From the NCBI RefSeq assembly GCF_003611275.1, contig NZ_CP020694.1, positions 1,860,001-1,924,000 of the forward strand: a DNA stretch of 64,000 bases. The letters are read 5' to 3'. Source of the DNA: Sulfitobacter sp. D7. Lineage in GTDB: Bacteria; Pseudomonadota; Alphaproteobacteria; Rhodobacterales; Rhodobacteraceae. Shown piece by piece: positions 8,345 through 16,851 of the stretch; the first letter of the stretch is position 1; the number at the start of each line of letters is the position of its first letter. The notes beneath the pieces are model-generated. The model had not been told where the DNA came from. It made no database searches and saw only the letters and a list, made by a program, of their open reading frames with translations. The position numbers and the translations under genes were made by a program.

Positions 8345-9379
8345 ATGCAGGTTGCAAAAGATCTGGCCGAGGCCATTGGAAACACACCGCTGATCCGGCT
8401 GCGCGGCGCGAGCGAAGAGACCGGCTGCGAAATCTTGGGCAAAGCGGAATTCATGAACCCCGGCCAGTCGGTCAAAGACCGCGCGGCGCTGTTTATCATC
8501 CGCGATGCCATCGCACGGGGCGAGTTGAAGCCCGGCGGCACCATCGTCGAGGGCACGGCGGGCAACACCGGCATCGGGCTGGCGCTGGTTGGCGCATCGA
8601 TGGGGTTCAAAACCGTTATCGTTATTCCTGAGACACAGTCGCAGGAAAAGAAAGACATGCTGCGGCTTGCCGGTGCCGAACTGGTGCAGGTGCCTGCGGC
8701 TCCTTACAAAAACCCCAACAACTTCGTCCGCTATTCCGAGCGTTTGGCCAAGGAACTGGCCAAGACCACGCCCGAAGGGGTGATCTGGGCCAACCAGTTC
8801 GACAATACCGCCAACCGTCAGGCGCATATCGAAACCACTGGCCCCGAGATCTGGGAGCAAACCGGTGGTAAGGTGGATGGTTTCTGCTGCGCTGTAGGTT
8901 CTGGTGGCACGCTTGTCGGTGTGGCCATGGCGCTTCAGCCGAAGGGCGTGAAAATTGCGCTTGCGGATCCCGATGGAGCGGCACTGCACAATTATTACAC
9001 CGAAGGCGAGTTGAAGGCCGAGGGCAGTTCCATCGCCGAAGGCATCGGTCAGGGGCGGATTACCGCGAACCTCGAAGGGTTCAAACCGGACTATTCCTAC
9101 AACATCTCAGACGAAGAAGCCCTGCCGGTGGTCTTTGACCTGCTGGAGAACGAAGGGCTTTGCCTTGGTGCGTCTTCGGGCGTGAATGTCGCGGGGGCCG
9201 TCCGCATGGCGAAAGAGATGGGGCCGGGGCATACGATTGTCACCGTGCTTTGCGATTTCGGCACGCGCTATCAGTCCAAGCTCTTCAACCCGGAGTTCCT
9301 CCGCGAGAAGGGGCTGCCAACGCCCAACTGGCTTGATGCCGCACCACAATCCATCCCAGGTGTTTTCGAGGATACATGA
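8345..9379 (+). CDS. cysK: Cysteine synthase A (O-acetylserine sulfhydrylase)
   Basis: A 344-residue PLP enzyme of fold type II. NPGQSVKDR places the Schiff-base lysine at Lys44; GTAGNTGIG near residue 70 is the substrate-binding loop, with Ala where many CysK proteins have Ser; GSGGTLVG near residue 180 binds the cofactor phosphate. It makes L-cysteine from O-acetylserine and sulfide in the cytoplasm. The protein is about 20 residues longer than enteric CysK. Position after trgAB fits the known locus in which cysK also affects tellurite resistance, probably through thiol supply. The stop overlaps the start of the channel gene by four bases. Confidence 0.95.
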   Translation: MQVAKDLAEAIGNTPLIRLRGASEETGCEILGKAEFMNPGQSVKDRAALFIIRDAIARGELKPGGTIVEGTAGNTGIGLALVGASMGFKTVIVIPETQSQEKKDMLRLAGAELVQVPAAPYKNPNNFVRYSERLAKELAKTTPEGVIWANQFDNTANRQAHIETTGPEIWEQTGGKVDGFCCAVGSGGTLVGVAMALQPKGVKIALADPDGAALHNYYTEGELKAEGSSIAEGIGQGRITANLEGFKPDYSYNISDEEALPVVFDLLENEGLCLGASSGVNVAGAVRMAKEMGPGHTIVTVLCDFGTRYQSKLFNPEFLREKGLPTPNWLDAAPQSIPGVFEDT

Positions 9380-11742
9380 CCCAAATGCTCCGCTTCGCCC
9401 TCGGCCTCACCGTCTTGCTGGTCTGGCTGACCGGCGCGGCTGTCGCTCAAGAACCGGTTCTGCCGGACTTTGACCAATGGGAATCCGTCGCCTCGACCGC
9501 TGAAGAAGCCATCGACGCGCCGGATACCACCGAAACCATGCTTGAGGTGCAGCGCGCCCGGCTGGTGGACTATCGCGCGAAATTTGACGCTGCGCGAAAC
9601 CTGAACGCGGCGCGGATCAACACGCTGCGGGAACAATTGGCCGCGCTCGGCACCCCGCCAGAGGGCGAAGGGGCCGAACCGGAATCGCCCGAGGTTGCCG
9701 CCAACCGCGAAGAGTTGAACCGACAGCTCAACACCCTGCTGACGCCGGTTCAGCGGGCCGAAGCGGCGTACCTGCGCGCCGATGCGCTGATCGGCCAAAT
9801 CGACGTGGCTCTGCGCGAACGTCAGACCGAACAGTTGATGGAGGTCGTGCCCACGCCGCTCAACCCGGTGCACTGGCGCACGGCGATCGATGATTTGGCC
9901 ACCGCCGCCGGTGAAATCGCAGCCGAAGCGCCGGATGATGCCGACACGGCGCGCCGCAGTCTGCGGTCCTCTCTACCCGCGGTTCTGGGGCTCACCATAC
10001 TCGGCTTGGTGCTGATTTTGCGCGGACACCACTGGTCGACGACAATCGTTGGGCGGCTCCAGCAGTTCGGCGCGCGCGGCTTTGGCATCTGGCGCTTCGT
10101 GGTTTCGCTTTTGCGGATCATCCTGCCCACGGTCGGTCTGGTCTTGCTGGCTATGGCCGTACTGGCGACCGATTGGCTGGGGCCGCGCGGCTCGGCCTTG
10201 GTGCAGCTTATCCCGGTGATCGGCGGTGCGATGCTGGGCGTTCGCTGGGTGGCCGAGCGGGTGTTTTCACGCGATGATGACGAAGCGTTGATCCTGCTGC
10301 CATCGGCCGAGCGCAAGGCGGTTCGTTTCTACGTCAGTATCATCACCGTCACCGTGATCTTGGGCGCCATCATCACCGCCATTTTCGACGGTCAACAACC
10401 GGCAGAGACAACCGAAGCGGTGCTGCGCCTGCCTGTGATGCTGCTCAGCGCCTTTGCGCTGTTCCGCATCGGTCGCATTCTGCACGGCCACAGCGACCCG
10501 GTGGCGGAGGATGCCCCGGCCTCTGAAGAGCCGCGCGTTTCGACCCTTAGCCGCGTGGTGCGCGGTCTGGGCTTGGGCGCGATGATCGTGGCCGTGGTGG
10601 CACCGCTTTTGCTGATCAGTGGCTATTACAACGCCGCCGTGTCGCTGCTGCCTCCCTATGTCACCACATTGGTCCTTTTGGGGCTGGTGATGACGCTGCA
10701 ACGCTTCTTGGCGGATGTCTACGGCGCAATGACCGGGCAGGGCGTGCAGGCGCGTGATGCGCTGATGCCGGTGTTCTTTGGCCTGATCCTACTGCTGCTC
10801 TCGCTGCCGGTGATGGCTTTGGCATGGGGCGCGCGGGTCACCGATCTGACCGAGCTTTGGGCGCTCTTCAGCCGAGGCTTCGCCTTTGGCGAGACGCGGA
10901 TCCGTCCGACGGACTTCCTCTCTTTCGCAGTGATTTTCGTGATCGGCTATGCCGCCACCCGTCTTATTCAAGGTGCGCTGCGCAGCAACGTCTTGCCAAA
11001 GACGCGGATGGACATCGGCGGACAGAACGCCATCGTCTCGGGGATTGGCTATGTCGGTATTTTCCTCGCCGCGCTGCTGGCCATCACCGGGGCCGGGATC
11101 GACCTTTCCGCGCTTGCCTATGTCGCCGGTGCGCTGTCGGTCGGTATCGGTTTCGGTCTGCAAAACGTGGTGTCGAACTTCGTGTCCGGGATCATCCTGT
11201 TGATCGAACGCCCGATCTCCGAAGGCGATTGGATCGAGGTGGGCGGCCAGATGGGCTATGTGCGCGACATCTCTGTACGCTCGACAAGGATCGAGACCTT
11301 TGACCGTACCGATGTCATCGTGCCCAATGCCGATCTGATCAGCGGCACGGTCACCAACTACACCCGTGGCAATACCGTGGGCCGCCTGATCGTGCCCGTG
11401 GGCGTGGCCTATGGCACCGATACCAAACGGGTGGAAGGCATCTTGCAAGAGATCGCCCAAGCACAGCCCATCGTGCTGACCAACCCGCCGCCCGCGGTGC
11501 TGTTCCTAAACTTCGGTGCCGACGCGCTGGAGTTTGAGGTCCGTTGCTACCTGCGGGATGTCAATTGGATGATGAAGGTCAAGAACGACATCAACCACGC
11601 CATCGCCGCGCGTTTCAACGAAGAAGGGATCGAAATTCCCTTTGCCCAGCGTGACCTCTGGCTGCGCAATCCTGAGGCTTTTAAAAGCGATGCCGCGCCC
11701 GCGCAGGAACTCGGCAGCGAAAAGGCGGAGCCGCAGGCATGA
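9376..11742 (+). CDS. DUF3772-containing MscS family mechanosensitive channel
   Basis: A 788-residue inner membrane protein. Residues 1-24 form a signal peptide ending AVA-Q; a periplasmic, coiled-coil-prone region to about residue 190 corresponds to DUF3772; some ten membrane segments follow; the MscS pore and beta domain lie at about residues 560-700 with YVAGALSVGIGFGLQNVVSN and the conserved IERPISEGDWIEV. Such large MscS paralogues (MscK/YbdG-like) release solutes on hypo-osmotic shock. It is joined to cysK and alaX by ATGA overlaps, so it is probably translationally coupled to the sulfur/tellurite genes, an unexplained arrangement. Confidence 0.93.
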   Translation: MTQMLRFALGLTVLLVWLTGAAVAQEPVLPDFDQWESVASTAEEAIDAPDTTETMLEVQRARLVDYRAKFDAARNLNAARINTLREQLAALGTPPEGEGAEPESPEVAANREELNRQLNTLLTPVQRAEAAYLRADALIGQIDVALRERQTEQLMEVVPTPLNPVHWRTAIDDLATAAGEIAAEAPDDADTARRSLRSSLPAVLGLTILGLVLILRGHHWSTTIVGRLQQFGARGFGIWRFVVSLLRIILPTVGLVLLAMAVLATDWLGPRGSALVQLIPVIGGAMLGVRWVAERVFSRDDDEALILLPSAERKAVRFYVSIITVTVILGAIITAIFDGQQPAETTEAVLRLPVMLLSAFALFRIGRILHGHSDPVAEDAPASEEPRVSTLSRVVRGLGLGAMIVAVVAPLLLISGYYNAAVSLLPPYVTTLVLLGLVMTLQRFLADVYGAMTGQGVQARDALMPVFFGLILLLLSLPVMALAWGARVTDLTELWALFSRGFAFGETRIRPTDFLSFAVIFVIGYAATRLIQGALRSNVLPKTRMDIGGQNAIVSGIGYVGIFLAALLAITGAGIDLSALAYVAGALSVGIGFGLQNVVSNFVSGIILLIERPISEGDWIEVGGQMGYVRDISVRSTRIETFDRTDVIVPNADLISGTVTNYTRGNTVGRLIVPVGVAYGTDTKRVEGILQEIAQAQPIVLTNPPPAVLFLNFGADALEFEVRCYLRDVNWMMKVKNDINHAIAARFNEEGIEIPFAQRDLWLRNPEAFKSDAAPAQELGSEKAEPQA

Positions 11743-12461
11743 CAGGCGAACTGTTTCGAGAGGAAACCTATCTGCGCGACGCGCCGGCCCGCGTGGCGGC
11801 CCATACGCCAGAGGGCGGGGTGATCTTGGACAATTCCCTGTTCTACCCCACTGGGGGCGGCCAGCCGGGCGACAGCGGCTGGCTGACATGGGACAAACAG
11901 GAACTCTCCATCGCCACCACCGTGCGCGACCGTGACAGTGGCCGTATCGCGCTGGTTCCGGCCGAGCCGCGTGCCCTGCCGCCCGTCGGGGCCTATGTGA
12001 CCCAAGAGCTCGACTGGGACCGGCGCCACAAACATATGCGCGTGCATACGGCGCTGCATCTGTTGTCGGTCGTGATCCCGCATCCGGTGACGGGGGGGCA
12101 GATCTCGGCCAGCCACGGACGGCTTGATTTCAACATGCCCGATGCGCCCCAAGACCGGGCGGAGCTGGAAGAGGCGCTGAACCACTTCGTCTCCCTCGAC
12201 GCGCGGGTGAGCGAGGATTGGATCACCGAAGCCGAACTTGATGCGGCCCCGGAACTGGTCAAAACCATGTCCGTCGCGCCGCCGCGCGGGCGGGGTGACA
12301 TTCGTCTGATCCGCATTGGTGACGCGCAAGACCCCATCGACTTGCAGCCCTGTGGCGGCACCCATGTAGCCCGAACCGGCGAAATCGGCGCGCTTCGCCT
12401 TGGAAAGATTGAGAAAAAGGGCCGGTTGAACCGCCGGGTCTATGTCCATCTGGGCGGTTAG
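11739..12461 (+). CDS. AlaX-type alanyl-tRNA editing protein
   Basis: A 240-residue free-standing homologue of the AlaRS editing domain. The zinc ligands are HTALH (HxxxH) near residue 105 and CGGTH near residue 206, and the N-terminal part has the LFYPTGGGQPGD motif of the editing fold. AlaX hydrolyses Ser-tRNA(Ala), and sometimes Gly-tRNA(Ala), to stop mistranslation of alanine codons. The start overlaps the channel gene by four bases. A tRNA-Ser gene lies 72 bases downstream after a strong hairpin. Confidence 0.93.
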   Translation: MTGELFREETYLRDAPARVAAHTPEGGVILDNSLFYPTGGGQPGDSGWLTWDKQELSIATTVRDRDSGRIALVPAEPRALPPVGAYVTQELDWDRRHKHMRVHTALHLLSVVIPHPVTGGQISASHGRLDFNMPDAPQDRAELEEALNHFVSLDARVSEDWITEAELDAAPELVKTMSVAPPRGRGDIRLIRIGDAQDPIDLQPCGGTHVARTGEIGALRLGKIEKKGRLNRRVYVHLGG

Positions 12462-12475
12462 GCAAATTTATCTGT

Positions 12476-12516
12476 CTTGGGGGGATTTCGCTCTTGCAAC
12501 TCACTGTCCCCCCAAG
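12476..12516 (+). repeat. Perfect 10-bp inverted repeat between alaX and tRNA-Ser
   Basis: CTTGGGGGGA (12476-12485) pairs fully with TCCCCCCAAG (12507-12516) around a 21-base loop. No T-run follows, so a normal intrinsic terminator is unlikely. It may stabilise the 3' end of the alaX message or mark the boundary before the tRNA, whose first base is at 12534. Confidence 0.65.
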
Positions 12517-12533
12517 CTAAACCGCGCATCAAC

Positions 12534-12623
12534 GGAGCGGTGGCCGAGTGGTCGAAGGCGCACGCCTGGAAAGTGTGTAGGCGGGAGACCGTCTCCAGGG
12601 TTCGAATCCCTGTCGCTCCGCCA
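12534..12623 (+). tRNA. tRNA-Ser (anticodon GGA)
   Basis: Acceptor arm GGAGCGG pairs with TCGCTCC (one G-T pair), discriminator G, encoded CCA at 12621-12623. The D arm is GCCGAGTGGTCGAAGGC, the anticodon stem CACGC/GTGTG closes the loop CTGGAAA with anticodon GGA, a long class II variable arm (GCGGGAGACCGTCTCC region) follows, and the T loop is GGTTCGAATCC. It reads UCC and UCU codons. Confidence 0.97.
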
Positions 12624-12690
12624 TTTTCCCCTTTTTTTGAGAATATAGTTTTTCAGCCCGTCTGGGCCGTTCGATGATGCATGCAAGAAA

Positions 12691-12713
12691 GCCCGGCACC
12701 TCTCGGTCCGGGC
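12691..12713 (-). terminator. Intrinsic terminator of the 96-aa secreted protein gene
   Basis: GCCCGG (12691-12696) pairs with CCGGGC (12708-12713). In the leftward direction the stem is followed by TTTCTT, so it ends the leftward gene; it may also work in the other direction after the tRNA. Confidence 0.7.
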
Positions 12714-12737
12714 CTTCTCAGTCCTATTCACGCCGGC

Positions 12738-13028
12738 TCAGCGGGAGTCGTTGCCCGCCCCAAAACCGCCATAGGCAAAACCTTCGCCCAAGCTGCTCTG
12801 CAAGCCGTTGGTTGAGAAGGTGGCGACAGGCGCGCGATCATCCGAGAATGTTTCTAGCCGAAGGTCTGCAGCGCGTTCATTGGGACGGGTGGCACCGGCC
12901 TGCTCAGCGTAGACGACGCCAGAGGTCACGGAGGTGTCGAGCCGCAGGTCTTCGTAGCGGGTCGACTGACCGGCAAGGCTGGCAGTGGCGATCAAAGTGG
13001 CGGCGGCGGTTGCGATAAAGAGTTTCAT
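12738..13028 (-). CDS. Small secreted protein of unknown function
   Basis: A 96-residue protein with a clear signal peptide (MKLFIATAAATLIATASLAG, cleavage near residue 20). The mature part of about 75 residues is polar and ends in a glycine-rich tail (GEGFAYGGFGAGNDS). There is no cysteine and no recognised domain. The start is supported by AAAGGA seven bases upstream, and a terminator follows the stop. It stands alone on the minus strand with a 436-base upstream region. Probably periplasmic or extracellular; function unknown. Confidence 0.75.
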   Translation of the reverse strand: MKLFIATAAATLIATASLAGQSTRYEDLRLDTSVTSGVVYAEQAGATRPNERAADLRLETFSDDRAPVATFSTNGLQSSLGEGFAYGGFGAGNDSR

Positions 13029-13464
13029 TTTTAGGTCCTTTCAGGTTTGGGAAAGGGCGTCGGCTTACTCGCTCTGGGGAGAGGCGGGGAGGTCGGGAGG
13101 CCCGTTCGATACAATGATATTAAGGGGTGCCAACGCGCTGTTACAAAGCAACTCGGTTCACCGCGCTGTGTTGAGGCGAGACGCCGCGCGATTGGAGCGT
13201 AACAATCGGCAGGAATCTCCCAAAGCATTGTTTAGGATATATGTTCTCTGGATCAAAACGTTTGACGCGCACTGCAAGCAGGGGCCAAATGCCCCCCTTC
13301 AAGCCCTGTTACAGACCCGTCGCAGGAACGTGTCCCACGCCACTGCACGGCCTGCTCCTCCGCGCGTGTAGAATGTTTCAATCATTAGGGTTGGTTTGGC
13401 GACAGAAAAAAGCCCGAAACGGATTTTCTCCGCTCCGGGCTTTTGGTTTTTACTGCGGGATCGC
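13029..13464. other. Intergenic region without a gene
   Basis: These 436 bases hold the promoter region of the 96-aa protein and, at the right end, the terminator of the L,D-transpeptidase gene. Several open frames cross it on both strands but none has a ribosome binding site or family resemblance. Base composition is somewhat less GC-rich than the flanks. Confidence 0.5.
13405..13441 (-). terminator. Intrinsic terminator of the L,D-transpeptidase gene
   Basis: AGCCCG (13411-13416) pairs with CGGGCT (13436-13441), with a second inner stem CGGA/TCCG. Read leftward the stem is followed by TTTTTT; read rightward it is followed by TTTT, so it can act both ways. Confidence 0.85.
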
Positions 13465-14061
13465 TTAGCCCAGCGGCTCGTAAAGCACCACGCGGGTGTT
13501 CATCGGTACCCGATCGTAAAGCTCGGCCATCTGGTCGTTCACCAGACGGGCGCAGCCGTTGGAGACGCGCTTGCCCAGCGTGCTGGGATCGTTGGTGCCA
13601 TGGATCCGCAGAAAGGTGTCGCCGCGCTCTTCGGTAAAGAGGTAGAGGCCCCGAGACCCTAGTGGGTTGTCCAGACCGCCATCCATACCATCGGCGTATT
13701 TCTCGTATTTCTCCGGCTCACGGTCGATCATATCCGGCGTCGGGGTCCAGCTTGGCCATTCCTTCTTGGCGCCCACGTAGAACTCACCGGATTCGTAGAG
13801 ACCGGGGCGACCGACGCCCACGGTATAGCGCCACGCCATATTGTCGGGCAGCGTCCAGTAGAGCGCGAAGTTATCGGGATCGACGTGGATCTCATAGGGC
13901 GGCGCGCCTGCCGCGATCGGCACTTTGCGCGGCATCATCTCTGGCGGCACATCATAGTTCGGCATTTCCTTGGGCGGATGCGCCAATGCGGGCGTGGCGA
14001 GGCCGCCGCTGAATGCTGCGCCGCTGGCTGCTATACCGGTGATGAAATGTCGTCTTCTCAT
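13465..14061 (-). CDS. L,D-transpeptidase (YkuD family), Tat-type signal
   Basis: A 198-residue exported protein. The N-terminus MRRRHFITGIAASG has twin arginines and a hydrophobic stretch ending ALA, typical of Tat export. The YkuD domain covers about residues 50-195; its active-site region is HGTNDPSTLG followed by SNGCARL, giving the catalytic His and Cys. Enzymes of this type form 3-3 peptidoglycan cross-links or attach proteins to the wall in the periplasm. Residues around DGGLDNPLGSRGLY are typical of the ErfK/YbiS-like alphaproteobacterial group. It is a single gene with its own terminator. Confidence 0.93.
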   Translation of the reverse strand: MRRRHFITGIAASGAAFSGGLATPALAHPPKEMPNYDVPPEMMPRKVPIAAGAPPYEIHVDPDNFALYWTLPDNMAWRYTVGVGRPGLYESGEFYVGAKKEWPSWTPTPDMIDREPEKYEKYADGMDGGLDNPLGSRGLYLFTEERGDTFLRIHGTNDPSTLGKRVSNGCARLVNDQMAELYDRVPMNTRVVLYEPLG

Positions 14062-14148
14062 TGCGTCTTTCCCCTATTCTTCAGTCTCGTGTTGAAGGGG
14101 AAACCGTTTCAGGGCCGGGCTGTTCCATCATTATAACGGGATCACAAA

Positions 14149-14168
14149 CTGTTGTAGCTTTTCAACAG
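14149..14168 (-). terminator. Weak terminator-like hairpin after the flavoprotein gene
   Basis: CTGTTG (14149-14154) pairs with CAACAG (14163-14168) with an 8-base AT-rich loop; leftward it is followed by TTTG. The short stem makes this tentative. It lies just past the stop of the flavoprotein gene. Confidence 0.45.
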
Positions 14169-14172
14169 CGCT

Positions 14173-15810
14173 TTAGGCCGACAGTCTCTCAATCACGCCC
14201 TGCGCCCAACGGTCGGCGGATTGGCCAAAGCAATCATGCAGCGAATCCACCGCCGTCACGCTGCCAAGCGCCAAACGGCCCAATAGGCACAGGCCGGGAA
14301 CGGGGTGTCCGCCTTGGTCACATAGGGTGCCGTCGGGCGCAATCGCCGCGGCCAGATCGGTTGAGACCGGCGCGAGAAGACCCTGCGTGATGAGGTCGGG
14401 CAGGGGCGGGCCCTTGATGTTGGAGAGATCCGGCGCGGGAAGCACCGCGTCGATAATGACTGAGACTTTCGCCGCCCGCCCTTGTGAGCGGAGGGTCCAA
14501 CTTTGCTCTGTTTCTGCAATTTCGGGGTTCATGGTGAGCGCCAGATCAACCAATCCCGCGTCAATCAGGGCCAGCAGTTCTCGCGCCGACGACAGGGGCG
14601 GCCCGTAAGAATACCGCTTTAGCCCCTCGTCGAAGTCTATCAACCGCTTTGCCGTCTCCGGGGTTGCGTGGCCCGGATTAAAGGCGGCGCGCCATTGATC
14701 CTGCCATTTGCGCCAAACCTGCCCAAGCGCGTAGCCGGGGCTTGGTGCGACCTCTCCGGCGGCTAGGTCTATCCCATAGCGCAGGGCGTCCATCGGGGGC
14801 AGACGGTCCTGCGCGCCGGGGTCTGACCATTCCGTTTCCAGCCACTCCGCGACCTCCGCCTCGCACACATTCTGCGGCCCAAGGATGCGGGCCACCACGG
14901 GCATCAAGGCCCCAGAGATAAGCGAGGGTGCCACCTCAGGCCCCGCGCTGACCGCTGCCGTGGCGGCTTGGGTGAAACGGGCGGTCTCCTCCGGTGATGG
15001 CTCGAAAAACGCGTCGAGGGCGGCATTCCCCGGTTTGGGGAAGGGCGGCTGACCGTTGAGCGAGAAGGGCAGAATGCGCCTCGGCTCCCGGCCCGAGGCG
15101 TGATAGCCCGCCGCATCGAAACCGCCGCCCTGCGCCGTGGTCAGGCTGCGCAACACGTCATAGGTCGACAGACCCAAGCCCCGGATGGCGACTTGCTTGC
15201 CCTGCCAGCCCGCCGCCTGTTCACCGAGCGCTGCCGCAGGATAGGCCTGCGCGACCTCCGCCTTGGTCTGCGCCGCGTGATCTTGCCAACCGGCCCATTG
15301 CGCGTCCGCCTCTACGGGCGGCTGGCCGAGGGTGAGAAGGACCTCGTTATAGACTGCCTCCGCGCCGGACTTCGATTCGACACGCCAGCCTGAGTCTTTC
15401 CGCGAGATCCGCGAGACTTGGGCCGGGATTAGCCTGAGCATCGCGTCGGTTTTCTTAAAACCCTGTGCAAAAAGATCGTCCCAACGCGCGTTAAGGTAGC
15501 GGCCCATATCGGCGCGGGATGGGAAACTGTCGGGATCGATGGGCCTGTCTTGCCAGTCCGCAAAGCGCCCCACGGTCGTTCCTTGCGGCGGCCGGATGGC
15601 GATATCGCGGTATGGGATGTTGAGCAGACAATAGGCCGGCTCTGATGGGGCGAAGTTTGGTCCGGCGCCGGGATAGGGGCCGGGCTCGTAAATATCGATC
15701 TGCACGCGGCGGTCGGTGGACTTGAGGCGCTGTGACAGGGCCTCCAACGCGCCAAGGCCCCGTGGCCCGAATCCGATCACCGCAATTCGCGCTGTACCCT
15801 TTGGCTGCAT
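14173..15810 (-). CDS. FAD/NAD(P)-binding protein (NAD_binding_9 type)
   Basis: A 545-residue cytoplasmic flavoprotein. The N-terminal dinucleotide fold is IAVIGFGPRGLGALEAL, with a second fingerprint YEPGPYPGAGPNF and the NIPYRDIAI segment characteristic of the FAD-NAD(P)-binding family related to lysine/ornithine N-monooxygenases and hydroxyacylglutathione-like HI0933 relatives. The substrate is unknown. The ATG at 15810 is chosen because GGGGAG lies a few bases upstream and the extra 15 residues of a longer frame are not family-like. The gene reads leftward, downstream of the DUF882 gene but separated from it by a strong terminator. Confidence 0.82.
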   Translation of the reverse strand: MQPKGTARIAVIGFGPRGLGALEALSQRLKSTDRRVQIDIYEPGPYPGAGPNFAPSEPAYCLLNIPYRDIAIRPPQGTTVGRFADWQDRPIDPDSFPSRADMGRYLNARWDDLFAQGFKKTDAMLRLIPAQVSRISRKDSGWRVESKSGAEAVYNEVLLTLGQPPVEADAQWAGWQDHAAQTKAEVAQAYPAAALGEQAAGWQGKQVAIRGLGLSTYDVLRSLTTAQGGGFDAAGYHASGREPRRILPFSLNGQPPFPKPGNAALDAFFEPSPEETARFTQAATAAVSAGPEVAPSLISGALMPVVARILGPQNVCEAEVAEWLETEWSDPGAQDRLPPMDALRYGIDLAAGEVAPSPGYALGQVWRKWQDQWRAAFNPGHATPETAKRLIDFDEGLKRYSYGPPLSSARELLALIDAGLVDLALTMNPEIAETEQSWTLRSQGRAAKVSVIIDAVLPAPDLSNIKGPPLPDLITQGLLAPVSTDLAAAIAPDGTLCDQGGHPVPGLCLLGRLALGSVTAVDSLHDCFGQSADRWAQGVIERLSA

Positions 15811-15890
15811 GTCGCTCCCCGGTCTTATTCCAGCGCGACCGTAGAGGCGCGCCATGGCAGGGGAAAGCCCGCGCGCAACAAAAGCGCGCT

Positions 15891-15914
15891 AAAAAAAAGG
15901 CACCCGAAGGCGCC
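15891..15914 (-). terminator. Intrinsic terminator after the DUF882 gene
   Basis: Read leftward, GGCGCC-TTCG-GGTGCC forms a 6-bp stem with a stable UUCG loop and is followed by eight T residues (plus-strand A run 15891-15898). A textbook terminator. Confidence 0.93.
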
Positions 15915-15950
15915 CTTAACAAACCACTCATTTCACCGGAGAGGCTGCGA

Positions 15951-16520
15951 TCAGCCGCCCCAGCTGCGCACCGAGCCGCAGTCCATATGGGTGAAGTTGG
16001 AGCCGGAATAGCGCCCAACACCGCCGCCGCCGCAGGCCATCGCCGCACGGGCCACCTGATGCACCGAGCGCGATGCGAGGCGCAGGTCAGCGGCCTGACC
16101 TTTGAGGTGCAGCGAGTTCTTGGCCACACCGCTAGAGCGGGAGCGCAACATCGCGTTGGTCTTTGGGCTGCGGTAGCCGGACAGGAGCATATAGGGCTCA
16201 TTCACATCCAGCAGGTTGTGCGACGCGGCCATGATGTCGACGGTACGCAGGTCCATGTTGGTAACCTCATCCGTCCGCCAATCGCGCATAAAGTGGTTGA
16301 TCTCGGCAAAGGCGTCTTTGATATAGTGACCTTCGATCCAATAGATCATGTCCAGCCGTTCGCCTGTGCGGCCGGAGAACATGCGGATGCGGCGAATATC
16401 GCCAGCGCCACGCAGAAAACCTGCCGCGTTAGAGAAGGTGGGAGCTGCTGCAACGGTGGTTGCTGCGAATGCACCCAGAAGGGCGCGTCGGGTCATACCC
16501 GAGGAGCTTGTGCCTGTCAT
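15951..16520 (-). CDS. YcbK/DUF882 family peptidase M15-like protein, Tat signal
   Basis: A 189-residue exported protein. The N-terminus contains MTRRALLGAFAATTVAAAP, a twin-arginine signal. The rest is the DUF882 (peptidase M15_2) domain: SGYRSPKTN, then SLHLKGQAADLR supplying the zinc ligands His and Asp, and THMDCG the last His, as in D,D-carboxypeptidase/MepA-like folds. It probably trims peptidoglycan peptides or binds the wall in the periplasm; the length is normal for the family. An earlier ATG would skip the first eight residues (second Met at residue 9) and still keep the signal. Confidence 0.9.
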   Translation of the reverse strand: MTGTSSSGMTRRALLGAFAATTVAAAPTFSNAAGFLRGAGDIRRIRMFSGRTGERLDMIYWIEGHYIKDAFAEINHFMRDWRTDEVTNMDLRTVDIMAASHNLLDVNEPYMLLSGYRSPKTNAMLRSRSSGVAKNSLHLKGQAADLRLASRSVHQVARAAMACGGGGVGRYSGSNFTHMDCGSVRSWGG

Positions 16521-16851
16521 GTGTCTCTGTCCCGTCGTCTGCCTAAGTTACCCAAGATGTTACATGGGCCATTCATCTCATCCCCAGATGCAACATTGTT
16601 ATTGCATAGCGGGAAAATCTGACCAAGGGCTGAATCGGAAAGGTTCCCGAGAGGTACAAATTTAGGCAAGTTTTTGCGCAATGTGGTTAAAAAACCCAAT
16701 GTTTACAGGGAAAACCGATGCCCGATGCGCACAGACCAAAACCAGATTTCCCTGCGAACGGAAATTTGAATGGACTTGCGCGTCTTATTATTGGCAAACC
16801 GGGCAGGCAATAGGGTCGCTCGGCGGCAATGGTAAATTCACGGGGAACGAC
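16521..16851. other. Divergent promoter region between DUF882 and YcbB-like genes
   Basis: A 331-base region, AT-richer than its flanks, between two divergent exported cell-wall proteins. It contains an inverted repeat ATGCAA-N8-TTGCAT at 16588-16607 that could be an operator. No gene with a ribosome binding site was found; the long frame upstream of the YcbB-like start is not family-like. Confidence 0.5.

Noticed and set aside
12442..12731. Open frames on both strands over the tRNA-Ser(GGA) gene
   Set aside because: They are shadows of the tRNA and flanking repeat; no ribosome site or family match.
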